DNA of 64,000 nucleotides from Diploptera punctata (GCA_030220185.1 JASPKZ010008348.1:1526001-1590000), one strand, 5' to 3'. Numbered from the stretch's first letter, positions 19,069 through 30,152 are shown. Notes: a model not told the origin generated them from the letters alone. Made by a program: numbers and translations.

Positions 19069-19540
19069 TAAATTTTCTGATGTTTCTGGCCAGGATTTTA
19101 GAAACAAAATATGGAATTATTGTAATGTCACGGGCCCTTTAAAAGTATACAAAGTTTCAAGTCGATCCAATGTTTCTAAGTGGGTGAAAATCGAGTTCAA
19201 AGATTCCGTTACATAGATAAAAAGACACTTTTTTTGATTATCTGACGATTCTGGCCAGGATTTTAGAAACAAATATGAAAATATTGTATTGACACGGGTC
19301 CTTTACACGTATACAGAGTTACAAGTCGATCCAATGTTTCTAAGTGGGTGAAAATCATGTTCAAAAATTCCGTTACTTAGATACAAACACACTTTTTTTG
19401 ATTTTCTGATGATTCTGGCCATGATTTTAGAAACAAAAAATGAAATTATTGTATTGCCACGGGTATTTTATAAGTATACAAAGTTTCAAGTCGATCTAAT
19501 GATTTTAAGTGGGTGAAAATCGCATTGAAATATTCCGTTA
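19069..19540. repeat. Three tandem 165-base units
   Basis: Each unit has TTCTGGCCA(G/T)GATTTTAGAA, then a CACGGG block, then AAGTCGATC(C/T)AATG, AAGTGGGTGAAAATC and ATTCCGTTAC. The units begin near 19069, 19239 and 19402, and the last runs into the GATA tract. Confidence 0.8.
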
Positions 19541-19542
19541 CG

Positions 19543-19632
<90 letters not shown>

Positions 19633-19633
19633 T

Positions 19634-19668
<35 letters not shown>

Positions 19669-19671
19669 CAG
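19541..19671. repeat. GATA tetranucleotide microsatellite
   Basis: About 30 GATA units with one interruption (TATA near 19630). It grows from the GTAGATAGATA end of the last 165-base unit. Confidence 0.95.
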
Positions 19672-20039
19672 GTCAAGCTAACATAAAGCGTGTAATATAG
19701 AGCAAAAATTGAAATCGTATCTTTAAAGTTTACAATTTGTAGTGAAACGTTCCGCTGCACTGAACATCAAAACTAAATTTCAGATCTCAGTTTTGTATAC
19801 TGTAATTATATAATATCTGTTAATGTATCGTATTTTTAAAATAAGCGTTTTGTTTTAAAAAATATCTTTATTAAAATAAATTTCTCAAAGCGTAGTTGCA
19901 GACTGAACTTGAAAAGTTAGACAAATTATTAATGAATTTATACTCTATCGCTTGAAAAGCAGCATGTTAATATTTATGCTTTTCTGGCGGGCGCGAATGT
20001 AATCAATGTGCAATTGACATTCCCAACTAGATTTTGTAT
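19672..20039. other. AT-rich DNA, no recognised feature
   Basis: Nothing was recognised. Confidence 0.5.
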
Positions 20040-20225
20040 AAATTTAAAAACAAAACCAAACTGAACCTAACCTAACCCAACCCAACCCATCGCAACCAAA
20101 CCAAACAAAACAAAACGAAACTAAACTAAACCTACCCACACCTAATCAAACATTACCAATACAAGCCTAAACTAACCTAACGAACTAAATCAGACCAAAC
20201 CGAAACCTAACCTAACCGAACCCAG
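20040..20225. repeat. Degenerate AACC/CCTAA-rich tract
   Basis: Low-complexity DNA made of variants such as CCTAACCTAACC, AACCAAACC and AACTAAACC. Parts match the insect telomere unit TTAGG read as CCTAA, but only in runs of two, so this is degenerate simple sequence rather than a telomere. Confidence 0.7.
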
Positions 20226-20694
20226 CCCAAAAGTAAACGTTTGGTGCGGACTGATGAAGAACAGGATTATATGTCCTTTTTTTTCTTCCGTGAGAAATCA
20301 ATAACTGGCCGGGTATATCAAGACATGCTGGAAAAGTTCTTATACCCCCAAGTAGCTGATTTGCAACCTCAAGTAATATTTCAGCAAGATGGAGCCCGGC
20401 CTCACTGGAGCCTGGTGTTTGGAATTCACTCAAAGAATCCTTCCCAGATGGATTTGATGCGGCGGACCAATTTACTGGTCACCACATTCGCCAGACATCA
20501 TTCCACTGGACTTCTTCCTCTACGGGTATGTAAAAGACCGTGTGTTTGCGACTCCACTATAAGATTTTCATGATTTACGAACCCGTATCCTTGAAACAAT
20601 TGCAACAGTACCAATGGACAGAACGTGGCACGAAATCGAATACAGACTTGATATTGTTCGTGCTACTAATTGTACACATATAGAGGTGTTTTAG
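20226..20694 (+). pseudogene. Mariner-like transposase fragment (C-terminal half)
   Basis: Blocks in order: REKSITGRVYQDMLEKFLYP, VADLQPQVIFQQDGARPHWS (second catalytic aspartate in QQDGARPH), then a frameshift, FFLYGYVKDRVF at about 20508-20552, IATVPMDRTWHEIEYRLDIV and RATNCTHIEVF at 20690. This is the DDE half of the same mariner-like group as the copies at 1-895, 12287 and 56402. The SPDxxPLDF region containing the last catalytic residue is disrupted. The N-terminal half is absent. Confidence 0.8.
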
Positions 20695-20699
20695 TGCGT

Positions 20700-21026
20700 G
20701 TGGCGATGACAATTCTTTGAGTTTCTGTTTCGTTTAATACCGTCCTCATTTCATAATTCCTTACACTTTGTTAGTAAATAAAATGTGGAAAGTTTGAATG
20801 GGACACCCTATACATTTTTTAAACGGAATAATTTAAATTAATCGATGTTAGACATTTTATGTAAATAATAACAAGAAGTTTTCCGTACTGATCAACTATA
20901 GTCTGGTAATTTTATTTATTGACAGATAGAAGGAAACCTCATAATTTTCTCGGCAATTTCAAATGCAAATATAAATTTTAAACATACGTTTTGTGCTGTC
21001 GGAGTACATATTATTTTCAGTACTAC
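20700..21026. other. AT-rich DNA, no recognised feature
   Basis: Flank of the transposase remnant. No inverted terminus was confirmed. Confidence 0.45.
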
Positions 21027-21890
21027 TAACTGGCTAACTAACTAACTAAGGCACTATCGAACCTGTAGGTTCAATGCCGCGCGGACATAAGATATCCATG
21101 CATGCCTATCCTGAGCTAATGTTATCCAATTATCCCCTGTATAATCTAATTCCTTGAAATGATAGTTAATGTCATTCTCCCACCTCATTCTTGGTCTACC
21201 AACTGGGCGCTTACCTCTGGATTTCCTACAACAAGCTTCCATGCACGCCTTCCATTTCCCATTCGTGCCACATGTCCTGCCCATCTCAGTCTACGAGACT
21301 TAACTGTTCTTATTTCATCTAGCTTCCTATAATGACCATGTACTTCACAGTTATGAAAGTCTTCTCCATTCACCTGCCTGTTCATCTCTCTTTGGTCCAA
21401 AATTTTTCTAAGAACTTTACTCTCAAATACTCGTAATCTCCTTTCCTCCCTTAAAGTAAAAGTCCATGTTTTGCATGCATATACTATAACTGGTAGAATA
21501 ATAGTTTTATATATTTTCAGTTTATCGTTTTTTGAAAGGAGTTGGGACGTTAAGGTTCACTGTAATGTGCAATCCACGCATTTCCAGAATTTAACCTATG
21601 TTTGTTTAATTTCTCTGTGCATCTCATTTCTATGTGCGAGAATAACATTAACTATGATTTGAGGGAAGTATATTATATGGGGAATGATTAGAAAGCATTA
21701 GTTCAGGATAGGCATGTATGGAGAGCTTATGTCCGCGCGGCCATGAACCTCCGGGTTCGATAGTGCCAGTGAGTAAGTAAGTATCTCATTTCTATTTGTG
21801 ATTATTGTTCCTAGGTTTTAGAATTGAACCACTTCCTCAAAATTTCCCTCATTTGTCATTACGTGTCCCTTTCCATTATCTTATATATAA
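21027..21890 (-). mobile_element. LINE-A (RTE-like) copy with nested LINE-A tail
   Basis: Minus-strand 3' part of LINE-A. The tail side begins with CTAACTAACTAAGGCACTAT. Coding blocks (21400 down to 21054) are QREMNRQVNGEDFHNCEVHG, YRKLDEIRTVKSRRLRWAGH and WENDINYHFKELDYTGDNW. Older upstream sequence continues to about 21633 and resumes after the nested 149-base insertion at 21783-21890. Confidence 0.85.
21634..21782 (+). mobile_element. 149-base LINE-A 3' tail inserted into LINE-A
   Basis: Plus-strand LINE-A terminus (NNINYDLREV...ALVQDRHVWRAYVRAAMN-like frame, then GGGTTCGATAGTGCCAGTGA and GTAAGTAAGT) inside a minus-strand LINE-A. It is flanked by an exact 13-base duplication, ATCTCATTTCTAT, at 21621-21633 and 21783-21795. 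This is a textbook severely truncated target-primed insertion and it marks the true 3' end of the family. Confidence 0.9.
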
Positions 21891-22312
21891 AAATTGTTTG
21901 TTTGTTTGTATGTTTGTTTGTTCGTACTTTATGCACGGCCATACCGTTCATCCGATTGTGATGGGCTTTTTTGCAAAATGTTCAGGAGATTCCTGGGATG
22001 AACATAGCCTATAAGAGAGTTGTGATACTCAACTCCTACACCCTTAAAAATCGCCCTTTGTAGTGGAAAACGTGAAAAAAAGTAGCTTTTTGGACGCTTA
22101 AATGGCTTATGCTGCCTAAACCATAAGAAATACACAAAATTAATGTACACAGAATTGAATATCTCAAAAAGCTCTACAAAAATGTCCGCGACAACATATG
22201 TTTATCTCTTACGGATAACTCACAAAAACCATTTTTGTCTTTCATTGATACCAAGAGTCCCTTATCTCTTACGGATAACTCACAATAACCATTTTTGTTT
22301 TTCATTGATACC
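21885..22312 (-). repeat. Unclassified repeat R, second copy
   Basis: Reverse orientation relative to the copy at 8165-9060. Shared blocks include AATCGCCCTTTGTAGTGGAA, CAAAAAGCTCTACAAAAATG and TCCGCGACA. A 66-base segment with TTATCTCTTACGGATAACTC is duplicated in tandem at 22200-22318. The left end has TTGTTTG units. Confidence 0.65.
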
Positions 22313-22318
22313 AAGTCT

Positions 22319-22450
22319 CTCGCGCCGTAGCCGAGTGGTTAAGGCAAGAAGTCTTGGCGCAGAACTACGGGACTTTCGCTAGGTCGAGTCTTTACGGGGG
22401 AAGAAATTTTTCTCATGGAATTTCGGCCAATATGAGACCGGTGCACAGTG
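22319..22450 (+). mobile_element. SINE-2, 3'-truncated copy
   Basis: Starts GCGCCGTAGCCGAGTGGTTA, keeps the B-box region (GCTAGGTCGAGTCTTTACGG) and GGGGAAGAAATTTTTCTCAT, and stops after GAGACCGGTGCACA. The remaining body is missing. Confidence 0.85.
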
Positions 22451-22569
22451 GGTCAGAAATGAAATCTATCTGGGGAAAAAAAAACTGTTTTGAGGGAAAA
22501 AAAAACTGTTTTGACTCACTCTCATCAATGTATCTTTTTTTTCACTCTAATATAATTGTTATATGACGG

Positions 22570-23000
22570 TTCTTAACTTATCTGCAAAGGAGGGTACAAT
22601 TTAGAAGTGGAGGTTTACTTGAAATCCGAAATTAAAAACTCCTGTATATCGACTGGACCGATTTCGGTGATTTTTTTTTCTGTGTGCTTGAGTGGGTCCC
22701 TGGATGGTTTAGATTAAGAATTGGACTTGGTAGGTGGCGCGGCGATCGGGTTATAGGATTTTTTAATGTCAGATGCGTAGTCATCTGCATTATCGTTATG
22801 TTCCGACATAACTATGTGACATCATTCACTCTTCTTGAGCAACAACAGAAGGCTGTAAGAGGTTTTCTTGCCAACTTATTTAATATCTAATTATGTCCTA
22901 ATTGCAGAATTTTATGGTAAAAAAGTAACATATTTTTATCGTCCGCCCATGACATGAGGATTGAAAGTTCGGGAAGGACAACATCTGCCGGGTACGCTAG
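22570..23000. repeat. Unclassified repeat P, uninterrupted copy
   Basis: Contiguous version of the repeat split at 5020-6175. It ends with CATCTGCCGGGTACGCTAGT, which resembles the start of repeat R (ACTAGCTAATACCCGG) in reverse, so both may be ends of one larger family. Confidence 0.65.
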
Positions 23001-23012
23001 TATAATATATAT

Positions 23013-23106
23013 CTAAGTGTTACCACATATTTACATCCAGTCCCAATTTCTTAGTGTTACTCAATAGTATGTGCGTGTTGCCCATTAGTACTACTACATA
23101 CTTTTT
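23013..23106 (-). mobile_element. Short LINE-A fragment
   Basis: TACATCCAGTCCCAATTTCT, AGTGTTACTCAATAGTATGT and GTGCGTGTTG match the RT region downstream of the YADD box in the copies at 25968 and 49046. Confidence 0.75.
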
Positions 23107-23548
23107 TTCGACCTTTAATGTACAGGTTTATATTTAAAGTGTAAAACTTCCATAATGTATTTTCCATCAGTTCATTTATTTAATGCATTCTCTTTAGCTT
23201 TCGTTAGGATTTTTCATGTCTACAAAATAGTATTGGTCTTATGAGAACGTTGTTGCCATTTCACGCTGATGACCGAGTGACAGAGATGGAAGTATATTTT
23301 GATGTTCTCCTTATAGCGTAAGTACAGCATTCACATAAGTTTACGACACAATTATCTTCACTATTGCTACTAAAATCTAAGTCGTGATAATTGTAATGTG
23401 GTTACTGAAGAATAACGCAAATACTTTCCACCATGTGACAGAAATCTCTTTAAAGTTCCAACCATACAACATGCGCCAACAAATGCGAAGTGGTTTACAC
23501 TACGGAATCACGGGATACAGCCAACTATTTGATCTCGTATCGCCAACC
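23107..23548. other. No recognised feature
   Basis: Unique-looking AT-rich DNA. Confidence 0.45.
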
Positions 23549-23712
23549 AACCTAAAAGGTAATCTAACAATAGTTAAGTACTCAAACCTGTGAAAAATCA
23601 ACCTACGTAAACGGTACCTAATGCAAATTTAACTACTCTAACCTGTGAAAGATCAACCTAGAAGCTAACATAAAGAAATTTAAGTACTCTAACCTGTGAA
23701 AGAACGCAATTC
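23549..23712. repeat. Three imperfect tandem 55-base units
   Basis: Each unit contains TTAA(C/G)TACTC(A/T)AACCTGTG followed by AAA(A/G)ATCAACCTA or a variant. Confidence 0.7.
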
Positions 23713-25214
23713 CCAAAAAAAAATATATAGGTAGTATAAATAGTAAGTTCTGAAAATCTAAAGTATATGTGTACAGTTAATTAATACATACTCTATGTTG
23801 GCTGCACTTGAACACCGTAGTGTAGACTGTAATGGAAGATTGAATATTCGTTAAAATCAATATGGCTGTCACGGCGTCACGGTATGTATGTAGTCCAATA
23901 TTGTAATATTCAATGTATTCAAATGTTAGAAAACGTGTAAAATAATTGTAAATGATAGTAAATAAGTTGAAAAATCAAACCCTAAGAATATAATTTAACA
24001 GAAGTTTGTAGAGATGGATAGAGAGTGGCTGCACACCCACTACGTCTTCCTCTGAGAAGTGATTTGGGAAATAAACAAGTTGAAAATCCTACAACTAAAA
24101 ATAAAATAATGAGTTTAATACGGTACTTAAGAAGTCTTGTCACATGTTGCGAAGTTTAGCCAAGAACAATATTAGCATCATTTAGAAGTAAACACTTCAA
24201 ATATAGATTAATTTAATTTTTATAAATTTTAATCATTAAAAAAAATATTTAAGTTTTCTGCTGTGTTTTATTTGAACTACGACTTTTTTTCGGAAATACA
24301 ACTTAACCACGATAAGCTTTAGAATGAATTTTATAGATTGTGGTCACAGAAACGCCAGTAGCTTCAGAATATTATCGCTGAGTAAATCACACTTGATATG
24401 TTAGTTGCGTATTATTCCTTGACTATAACTGTACGTGACAAAACTAGTTTTGTTGAAATGGGATGGTTCAGTGGCACCTCAGTTAGCCGCTGTTTCGGTA
24501 AGTGAATTCACCCTCTGATTTTATTAAATAATTCGACAATAATTATTCGTTCCATAACGATATAAAAAATAAGGTCCCAGTATTTTTGGCAAAGTTGTAC
24601 ATGAAACTAATTAACTTAATCATTTATTTCAAATTAATTAATTAATCAATCTCACATAAAAGGGAACGTTTACTAGAAAGAAGTGCTTCATAAGAGCAAT
24701 GCTATTTAGTAGACGTCAAAAACTCTGCAGTCTTCATTTGCTTATGAAGGCTGTTCATTGCTCATGAGAAATATGATCCAACAGGACTCCCGGTCGATCT
24801 CCCGCTCATGCGTTTGGCATTCCCATCCTACTTCTCTGAATACATCGAGTACCAACGTAGAAATACCGAGACCGGGTAACTTGGGGATCGAGGTTCGAGC
24901 GGGAGTGAATGTGAACTTGACCGGTTCTAGCTGACAACATATTTGTAAATTAAGTGCATGAGTACTCTGTTCGCATGTACTCAAATAATAATTGAATTCT
25001 ACTTTATCTAGAAGTAGTTGCAGCAATCTTTAATCTCAGTACATTACATGTGAGATTCTACATACATTATTGAAACTTTATATTGTGGTTAATATGTTAC
25101 ATTAGACATTATATGAGATTTGACATTATATGACATTTATTTATTTATTCTTCTGACATAATTGTTTAACTAATGTTTTTTTTTTTTGCATCATAGTACC
25201 TACCACTTATATAG
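23713..25214. other. No recognised gene or repeat family
   Basis: AT-rich DNA with short frames only. A 94-codon minus-strand frame at 24742-25026 shows no family motif. Confidence 0.45.
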
Positions 25215-25590
25215 ACTTTCCTTATAAGAGAAGTGTCAACTATTGCATGCCGAAACCTACATTGAATTTTGTCCCAGAGAAGCGATGTAATATACCAAGG
25301 TCCTATCTAAAGATCTTCCGTTTTTAATTGCAAGGCACAAAATAGAAGCCGGAATCCAGCAATGACAACCCTCTGTGCGTAGCAGTTGGACTTAGAGCGG
25401 TGTGGAGTGAGGCGCGGGGTTATCCAATCCATTAAGTGAGGAGTTATAGTTTAAATGAGACATTTTGTTCTGGATTTTTTCTTGTAGTTAAAAGCAGCAG
25501 ATAATTATTGGGCACGTCCTTGGTACATCACAATGCTTCTCTGGGAGAAATTTCAATGTAGATGGTTGACGATTCTCTTGTTAGTACAGT
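25215..25590. mobile_element. MITE-like element M, copy A
   Basis: Long inverted arms. The left arm has TTGCATGCCGAAACCTACAT, TTTGTCCCAGAGAAGCGATG and ATACCAAGG. The right arm has its complement (ACATCACAATGCTTCTCTGG, GAAATTTCAATGTAGATGG, GTTGACGATTCTCTT). Inside the left arm CCGTTTTTAATTGCAAGGCA recurs in the copy at 61795 and, diverged, at 31880. No transposase is encoded. Confidence 0.7.
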
Positions 25591-25599
25591 GAGCACATT

Positions 25600-25956
25600 A
25601 AGTCGTTGCTGCCCAGCTCTCCTTCTAATTCAGACAGGATACACAAATGACTTGCAATCATTCCGATGTGGTGAAAGTGATGTAGAAGGCAGTCGTGGAC
25701 AGTTGAGAGTCTAAATTATGCAACTACTGTACTTCGTGGTTAGTTGAGAATGTGTTTGTGTCTGCTTTCCATTCTTTGTTTGCTGTTCTTGTTAAAATTC
25801 TGCGCTCATAAGAAAAGTAAGATGGATTTCCGAATGACTCTCTTGCTCCATGATATGGCAGTTATTGAATAATTGCAACGTATTAAATAAAATCATGCTT
25901 CGCTCTAACACAAACACCTCAAATCATCTGTAAAACCTAACAATGAACGACTTTAA
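25600..25956. other. No recognised feature
   Basis: Unique-looking DNA upstream of LINE-A. Confidence 0.45.
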
Positions 25957-25967
25957 TGCATATAACT

Positions 25968-28093
25968 TACTTACTCACTGGCACTATCGAACCCGTAGGT
26001 TCATGGCCGCACGGACATAAGCTCTCCATACATTCCTATCCTGAGCTAATGCTTTCCAATCATTCCCTGTATAATCTACTTCCCTCAAATCAGAGTTAAT
26101 GTTGTTCTCCCACCTCATTCTTGGTCTACCAACTGGGCGTTTTTCCCTCTGGCTTTCCTACAAGAAGTTTCCATGCACGTCTTTCATTTCCCCATACGCG
26201 CAACATGCCCTGCCCATCGCAGTCTACGAGACTTAACTGTTCTTATTATATCTGGCTTCCTATAAAGACCATGTAGTTCATTGTTATGTAGTCTTCTCCA
26301 TTCACCTGTCTGTTCATCTCTCTTTGGTCCAAAAATTTCCTAAGAACTTAATTCTCAAATACTCGTAATCTCCTTTCTCCCTTAAAGTAAGAGTCCATGT
26401 TTCGCACCCATATAATATAACTGGTAAATAATAGTTTCATATATTTTCAGCTTAACGTTTTTTGAAAGGAGTTGGGACATCAAAAGTCTCCTTGCAATGC
26501 ATAATAGCATGCATTTCCAGAATTGAGCCTATGTTTAATTTCTTTGTGCATCTCATTCCTATTTGTGATTATTGTTCCTAGGTATTTGAATTGCAGCCAA
26601 TTCCTCAAAATTTCCCTCATTTGTCATTAGCTGTCCATTTCCATTATATAATGTATTTCTACGTGTGACCATATATTTAGTTTTACTGATATTTACTTCC
26701 AGTCCTAATTTCTTAGTGTTTCTCAATAGTGTGTGCGTGTTGGTCTTTAGTATCTCCTCGCTATCGGCCAGTAGTACTACATCATCAGCATAAACTAAAC
26801 AGCTTATTAATACCATTCAGTTGTAAGCCTTCCTCATTCTCTAAAGATTTAATGGCATGCTCTAGTACAAAATTAAATAGTAGAGGAGATAGTGCATCTC
26901 CTTGCTTCAACCCATTCTGGATTTCAAAAGTGTCTGAAAACTGTTTGCCTACACGCACCCTACTCGTTGAGCCATTTAGACACATTCGTATAAGTCTAAC
27001 TAACTTTTTAGGAATTCCGAACTCCAGCAGAGATACTATATAACTTCACCCTCTTAATTGAATCATATGCTTTTTTTGAAGTCTACATATAGTTGATGTA
27101 CAGTACCATTATATTCCCATTTCTTTTCTAAAATCTGTCTTATACTAAAAATCTGATCTGTTGTAGACCTGTTTCTTCTAAATGCACATTGATGATCTCC
27201 TAGAATGTCATCAATATAGGGAGTAAGTCTGCTTACTAATATATTTGTTAGAATTTTGTACGAAGTTGAAAGTAATGAGATGCCCCTATAGTTGTTGCAA
27301 TCAGTTTTAATCTCCTTTCTTATAAATTGGTACGATAATTGATTCCTTCCCATTCATCTGGAAGAGCTTCTTTTTCCCAAATCATAGTAAGCAACCAGCG
27401 TATCTTGTCCATCAATTTATCTCCCCCTGATTTTTATCAGTTCTGCTGGGATCTCATCTGAACCTGATGCTTTATACATCTTCAATTTTTCAATTGCCAT
27501 TTCAACCTCTAATGCACTTGGCTCTGCGACTAGCATTTCTGCTGTCTGTAACTTATCCTCCTCAATGTCCTGTTCTGTATGTACATTTAATAGCTGATTA
27601 AAATAACTTTTCCATCTATTTAATATACTCTTGGAATCTGCAATCATATCCCCATTTTCATTCCGAATTATGTTTGTTCTAGCCTGAAACCCTTTCTTCT
27701 CTATACTAATTCCCTGATATAATTCTCTAATGTTCCTATTTTTTTTGCATTCATTTCAAGATCATTAATCTTCTCTCTCAAATATTCCCTCTTCTTACTC
27801 TTTAGTAACTTGGTGGTTTCCCGTCTAACACTACCCAATTGCTCTAAATTTACCTCATTTGGCTCGTGTAACCATTTCATTTTTACTAGCTTTCTTTTCT
27901 TTACAATGTCGGCACATTCCTCATCAAACCATTTCTTGTTTTGCCTCTTTTTTAAACAACCAATGCTTTCTATGCTGACAATTTAATAGTATCTCTTATA
28001 GCCTCCCATTCTTTATTTATATCAGTTTCTTCTTCGTTTGCCACATTGTCATCTGAAGATTCCAGTACTCCAAATCTATTAGCAATTTTGATT
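25968..28093 (-). mobile_element. LINE-A (RTE-like), longest RT copy, 5' truncated
   Basis: A 2.1-kb minus-strand copy with an exact 11-base target duplication, TGCATATAACT, at 25957-25967 and 28094-28104. It carries the linker, RT fingers, palm and thumb, and the full 3' end including the ACTTACTTACTCACTGG tail (plus-strand view). Its RT is broken by several frameshifts. It is the best copy for building a family consensus, and it lacks the endonuclease domain, a fragment of which is at 30786-31530. Confidence 0.93.
26559..27647 (-). pseudogene. LINE-A reverse transcriptase (multiply frameshifted)
   Basis: Would copy LINE RNA into DNA at the target nick. Segments in order of the minus strand: ILNRWKSYFNQLLN and [20 protein letters not shown] (27647-27417), then [40 protein letters not shown] and LYVDFKKSI (27353-27063), then QNGLKQGDALSPLLFNFVLE (26985-26785), then LVYADDVVLLADSEEILK with the catalytic YADD and KTKYMVTRRN (26816-26559). 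The order and spacing are those of an RTE-type RT. At least three frameshifts separate the pieces, so it is inactive. Confidence 0.9.
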
Positions 28094-28134
28094 TGCATAT
28101 AACTAATATACGAATTCAAAATCCGCAATTCTTT

Positions 28135-28566
28135 ACGATTTATCGATTCATGAATCAGAGATCAGGTGACTAACAATTTACTAACTCTATCGGAACTTGT
28201 AGGACAATAGCCTAACAATCCGACATTGAGACTTAGCCTCTCCTTTGTTAGGAGTTACTAGACCAAGTTGATTTAGTTACGCTTATTTTCCCACAGATGT
28301 CGTGAATGGTATGCGGTCAAAATACTTATCCAATGTGATTTCTAGCAGGGAACTAACGTATTACTAGAAAGATGAGGTCCGTAAATTTTACTTACAGACC
28401 TCTTTATTAAGGCTTATGGATGTCTTCAAACTCGGTTTAGAGTCCTTCCCGGAGGACGTCTTCCTTCGATTTTTTCATTCTAAAAAATGCATCGACCCCG
28501 GCCGAGTTTAAACTCGAGACCCTCGGAACCAGAGACAAGGAATGTAACCACTAGTCGACCGCGGCT
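28135..28566 (-). mobile_element. SINE-4, minus-strand copy
   Basis: The head at the right end reads, on the plus strand, AACCACTAGTCGACCGCGGC. The complementary head, CCGCGG(T)GGACTAGTGGTTA, recurs at 47716 and, with loss of GGTTA, at 51394. The body shares TCCGGGAAGGACT-type, AAGATTTTCAGGCTTA-type and CTTGGTCTA(A/G)TAACTCCTAA blocks with the 51394 copy. tRNA-derived by its head; no clear target duplication found. Confidence 0.75.
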
Positions 28567-28924
28567 GACCTTGTCGGATAACATTAGTTACAATTTGCGT
28601 TAGCGACAATACGTTTATTCACATGTTTTCTTGTTTGGTAGGTAGATTAGGTTGATTCGGTTACTTATTACGTAGGCTAGATAACATTAGGTTGGTTAAG
28701 TTAGATAAGGAAAAATTCGATTTTCATCTTTCTTACGGCGTGTTTCTCATATGTTAGAACAGTGACAGTACTAATTCCGAGCTAAGTTCCAGTTATATTG
28801 TAAAACAAACTTGCATAATATATTACTCCGCAGACTCCTTCTCTTAGGGGACCGGGGTGCTACTTTTACCCGCCATGTGACTGAATTCTGTATGATGAAA
28901 GTGAAACATTAAAATGTATCTGTT

Positions 28925-29055
28925 GGCAGTTGCCGTCGTCCTCAACTTTGTTAAATATTGTATGTAAAATTAACTGGAGCGCTTTCGGAAGTTACCAGTT
29001 AATTTTATATACAATATTTTAACAAAGTTGAGGTCGACGGCACCCACCAACAGGT
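28925..29055. repeat. Foldback element, copy 3
   Basis: Near-perfect hairpin. The left arm is CGTCGTCCTCAACTTTGTTA, AATATTGTATGTAAAATTAA, CTGG. The right arm is CCAGTTAATTTTATATACAA, TATTTTAACAAAGTTGAGG. The loop is AGCGCTTTCGGAAGTTA. The right flank CACCTCAATGGAATTTGATA matches the flanks of copies 1 and 4. Read in reverse, the loop gives TTCCGAAAGCGCT, which resembles the 3' half of a hammerhead core with a palindromic stem III. Confidence 0.8.
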
Positions 29056-29059
29056 ACAT

Positions 29060-30094
29060 TTTAATTTTTAACTATCATCATATCACTATTCACCTCAATG
29101 GAATTTGATATGAATTTTACTAGTATTGAATTCTGTACGTCTACTATAGAAACATTGTTCTTAGGCAACATCGTATTTTACGGGAAATAAGACAGAATAC
29201 AAGGTAAGATTATATCAATAATAATTAGCAACTTGTTCCATTTCATATCTGATTATGGCAAAAAATGTATATGGGTCTGTCCAATATTAGACGTTTACGC
29301 TTTTTTTCCATGATGTCAATAGATATCCTTTATTTTCCGGCAAAATTTCTTTATGAGCAGAATGTATGTTCCAAGTTGATTCGCCTAGAAGGTTTGTTGT
29401 TTTCTCAACACTTCCTCAAAGGCGACTGTAGGATATTTTTTACTTAAATGTTGAAAACATTCAAAACAGTATGTTTCTCTCCTACTTTTAAATTTATTAT
29501 TTCCCAATCTACACAAAAAAAGGCCTTTTAGCAACAATAAAAATCCCAGCGTATTCTACATTTCGCATACTTAAGAATATGAAAATGCTTTTTTAATATA
29601 TTCAAATTTTAATTATGTGTTTTATGATTCTTCCATAAATTTACATGGACACATGACAGATAATATATATTTTTATTATTTTTGTTTCCTTTATTTCGGG
29701 TGTTAAAGAGCGAATTGCATTTTATTACACGCTTAAAAGTAAAAACGTTATTCGACCAATGAAAATGCAGTCTTACATCTGCTTTGTTTATATTACAAGT
29801 GGGACTTAACTCAGGAGTAGTACGTGTGTACCTTCCTCTGTTCATGTGACATTTACTAGGTAATTTGATGTCTGCAGGTTCGGGGGGGGGGGTGGAGATG
29901 TATGAGCGCTCGTGTCTGTGTGTGTGGGGGTTGTATGTATATGTGTGTGTTTTCTGTTTTTTTAGTTGTTTTGTGGCATTTTTTAAATTATTAATATACA
30001 GAATGAGACTTTTTATATCTATACACTTGGTTTTTTCATGTATGAGTGTAGATGTGTATTATTGTGTATGTAGTGTAAACATAGATTATATATA
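29060..30094. other. No recognised gene; G and TG simple repeats
   Basis: AT-rich DNA with a run of about 10 G bases near 29882 and GT-rich sequence after it (29910-29955). The plus-strand frame at 29865-30110 is a translation of this simple sequence. Confidence 0.5.
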
Positions 30095-30152
30095 TCTTCA
30101 TCCATATTAATTATGTCCGAAGGCAGGTCCTTCACTGCAATCATAGCATTTT
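30095..30152 (-). mobile_element. SINE-1 3'-end fragment
   Basis: TTCATCCATATTAATTATGT, CCGAAGGCAGGTCCTTCACT and GCAATCATAGCATTTT match the 3' terminal part of SINE-1 on the minus strand. The rest is absent. Confidence 0.75.

Noticed and set aside
19446..19760. 104-codon minus-strand frame with Tyr-Leu-Ser-Ile periodicity
   Set aside because: Translation of the GATA microsatellite.
24742..25026. 94-codon minus-strand frame
   Set aside because: No recognisable domain, no conserved neighbour and no repeat copy. Treated as chance.
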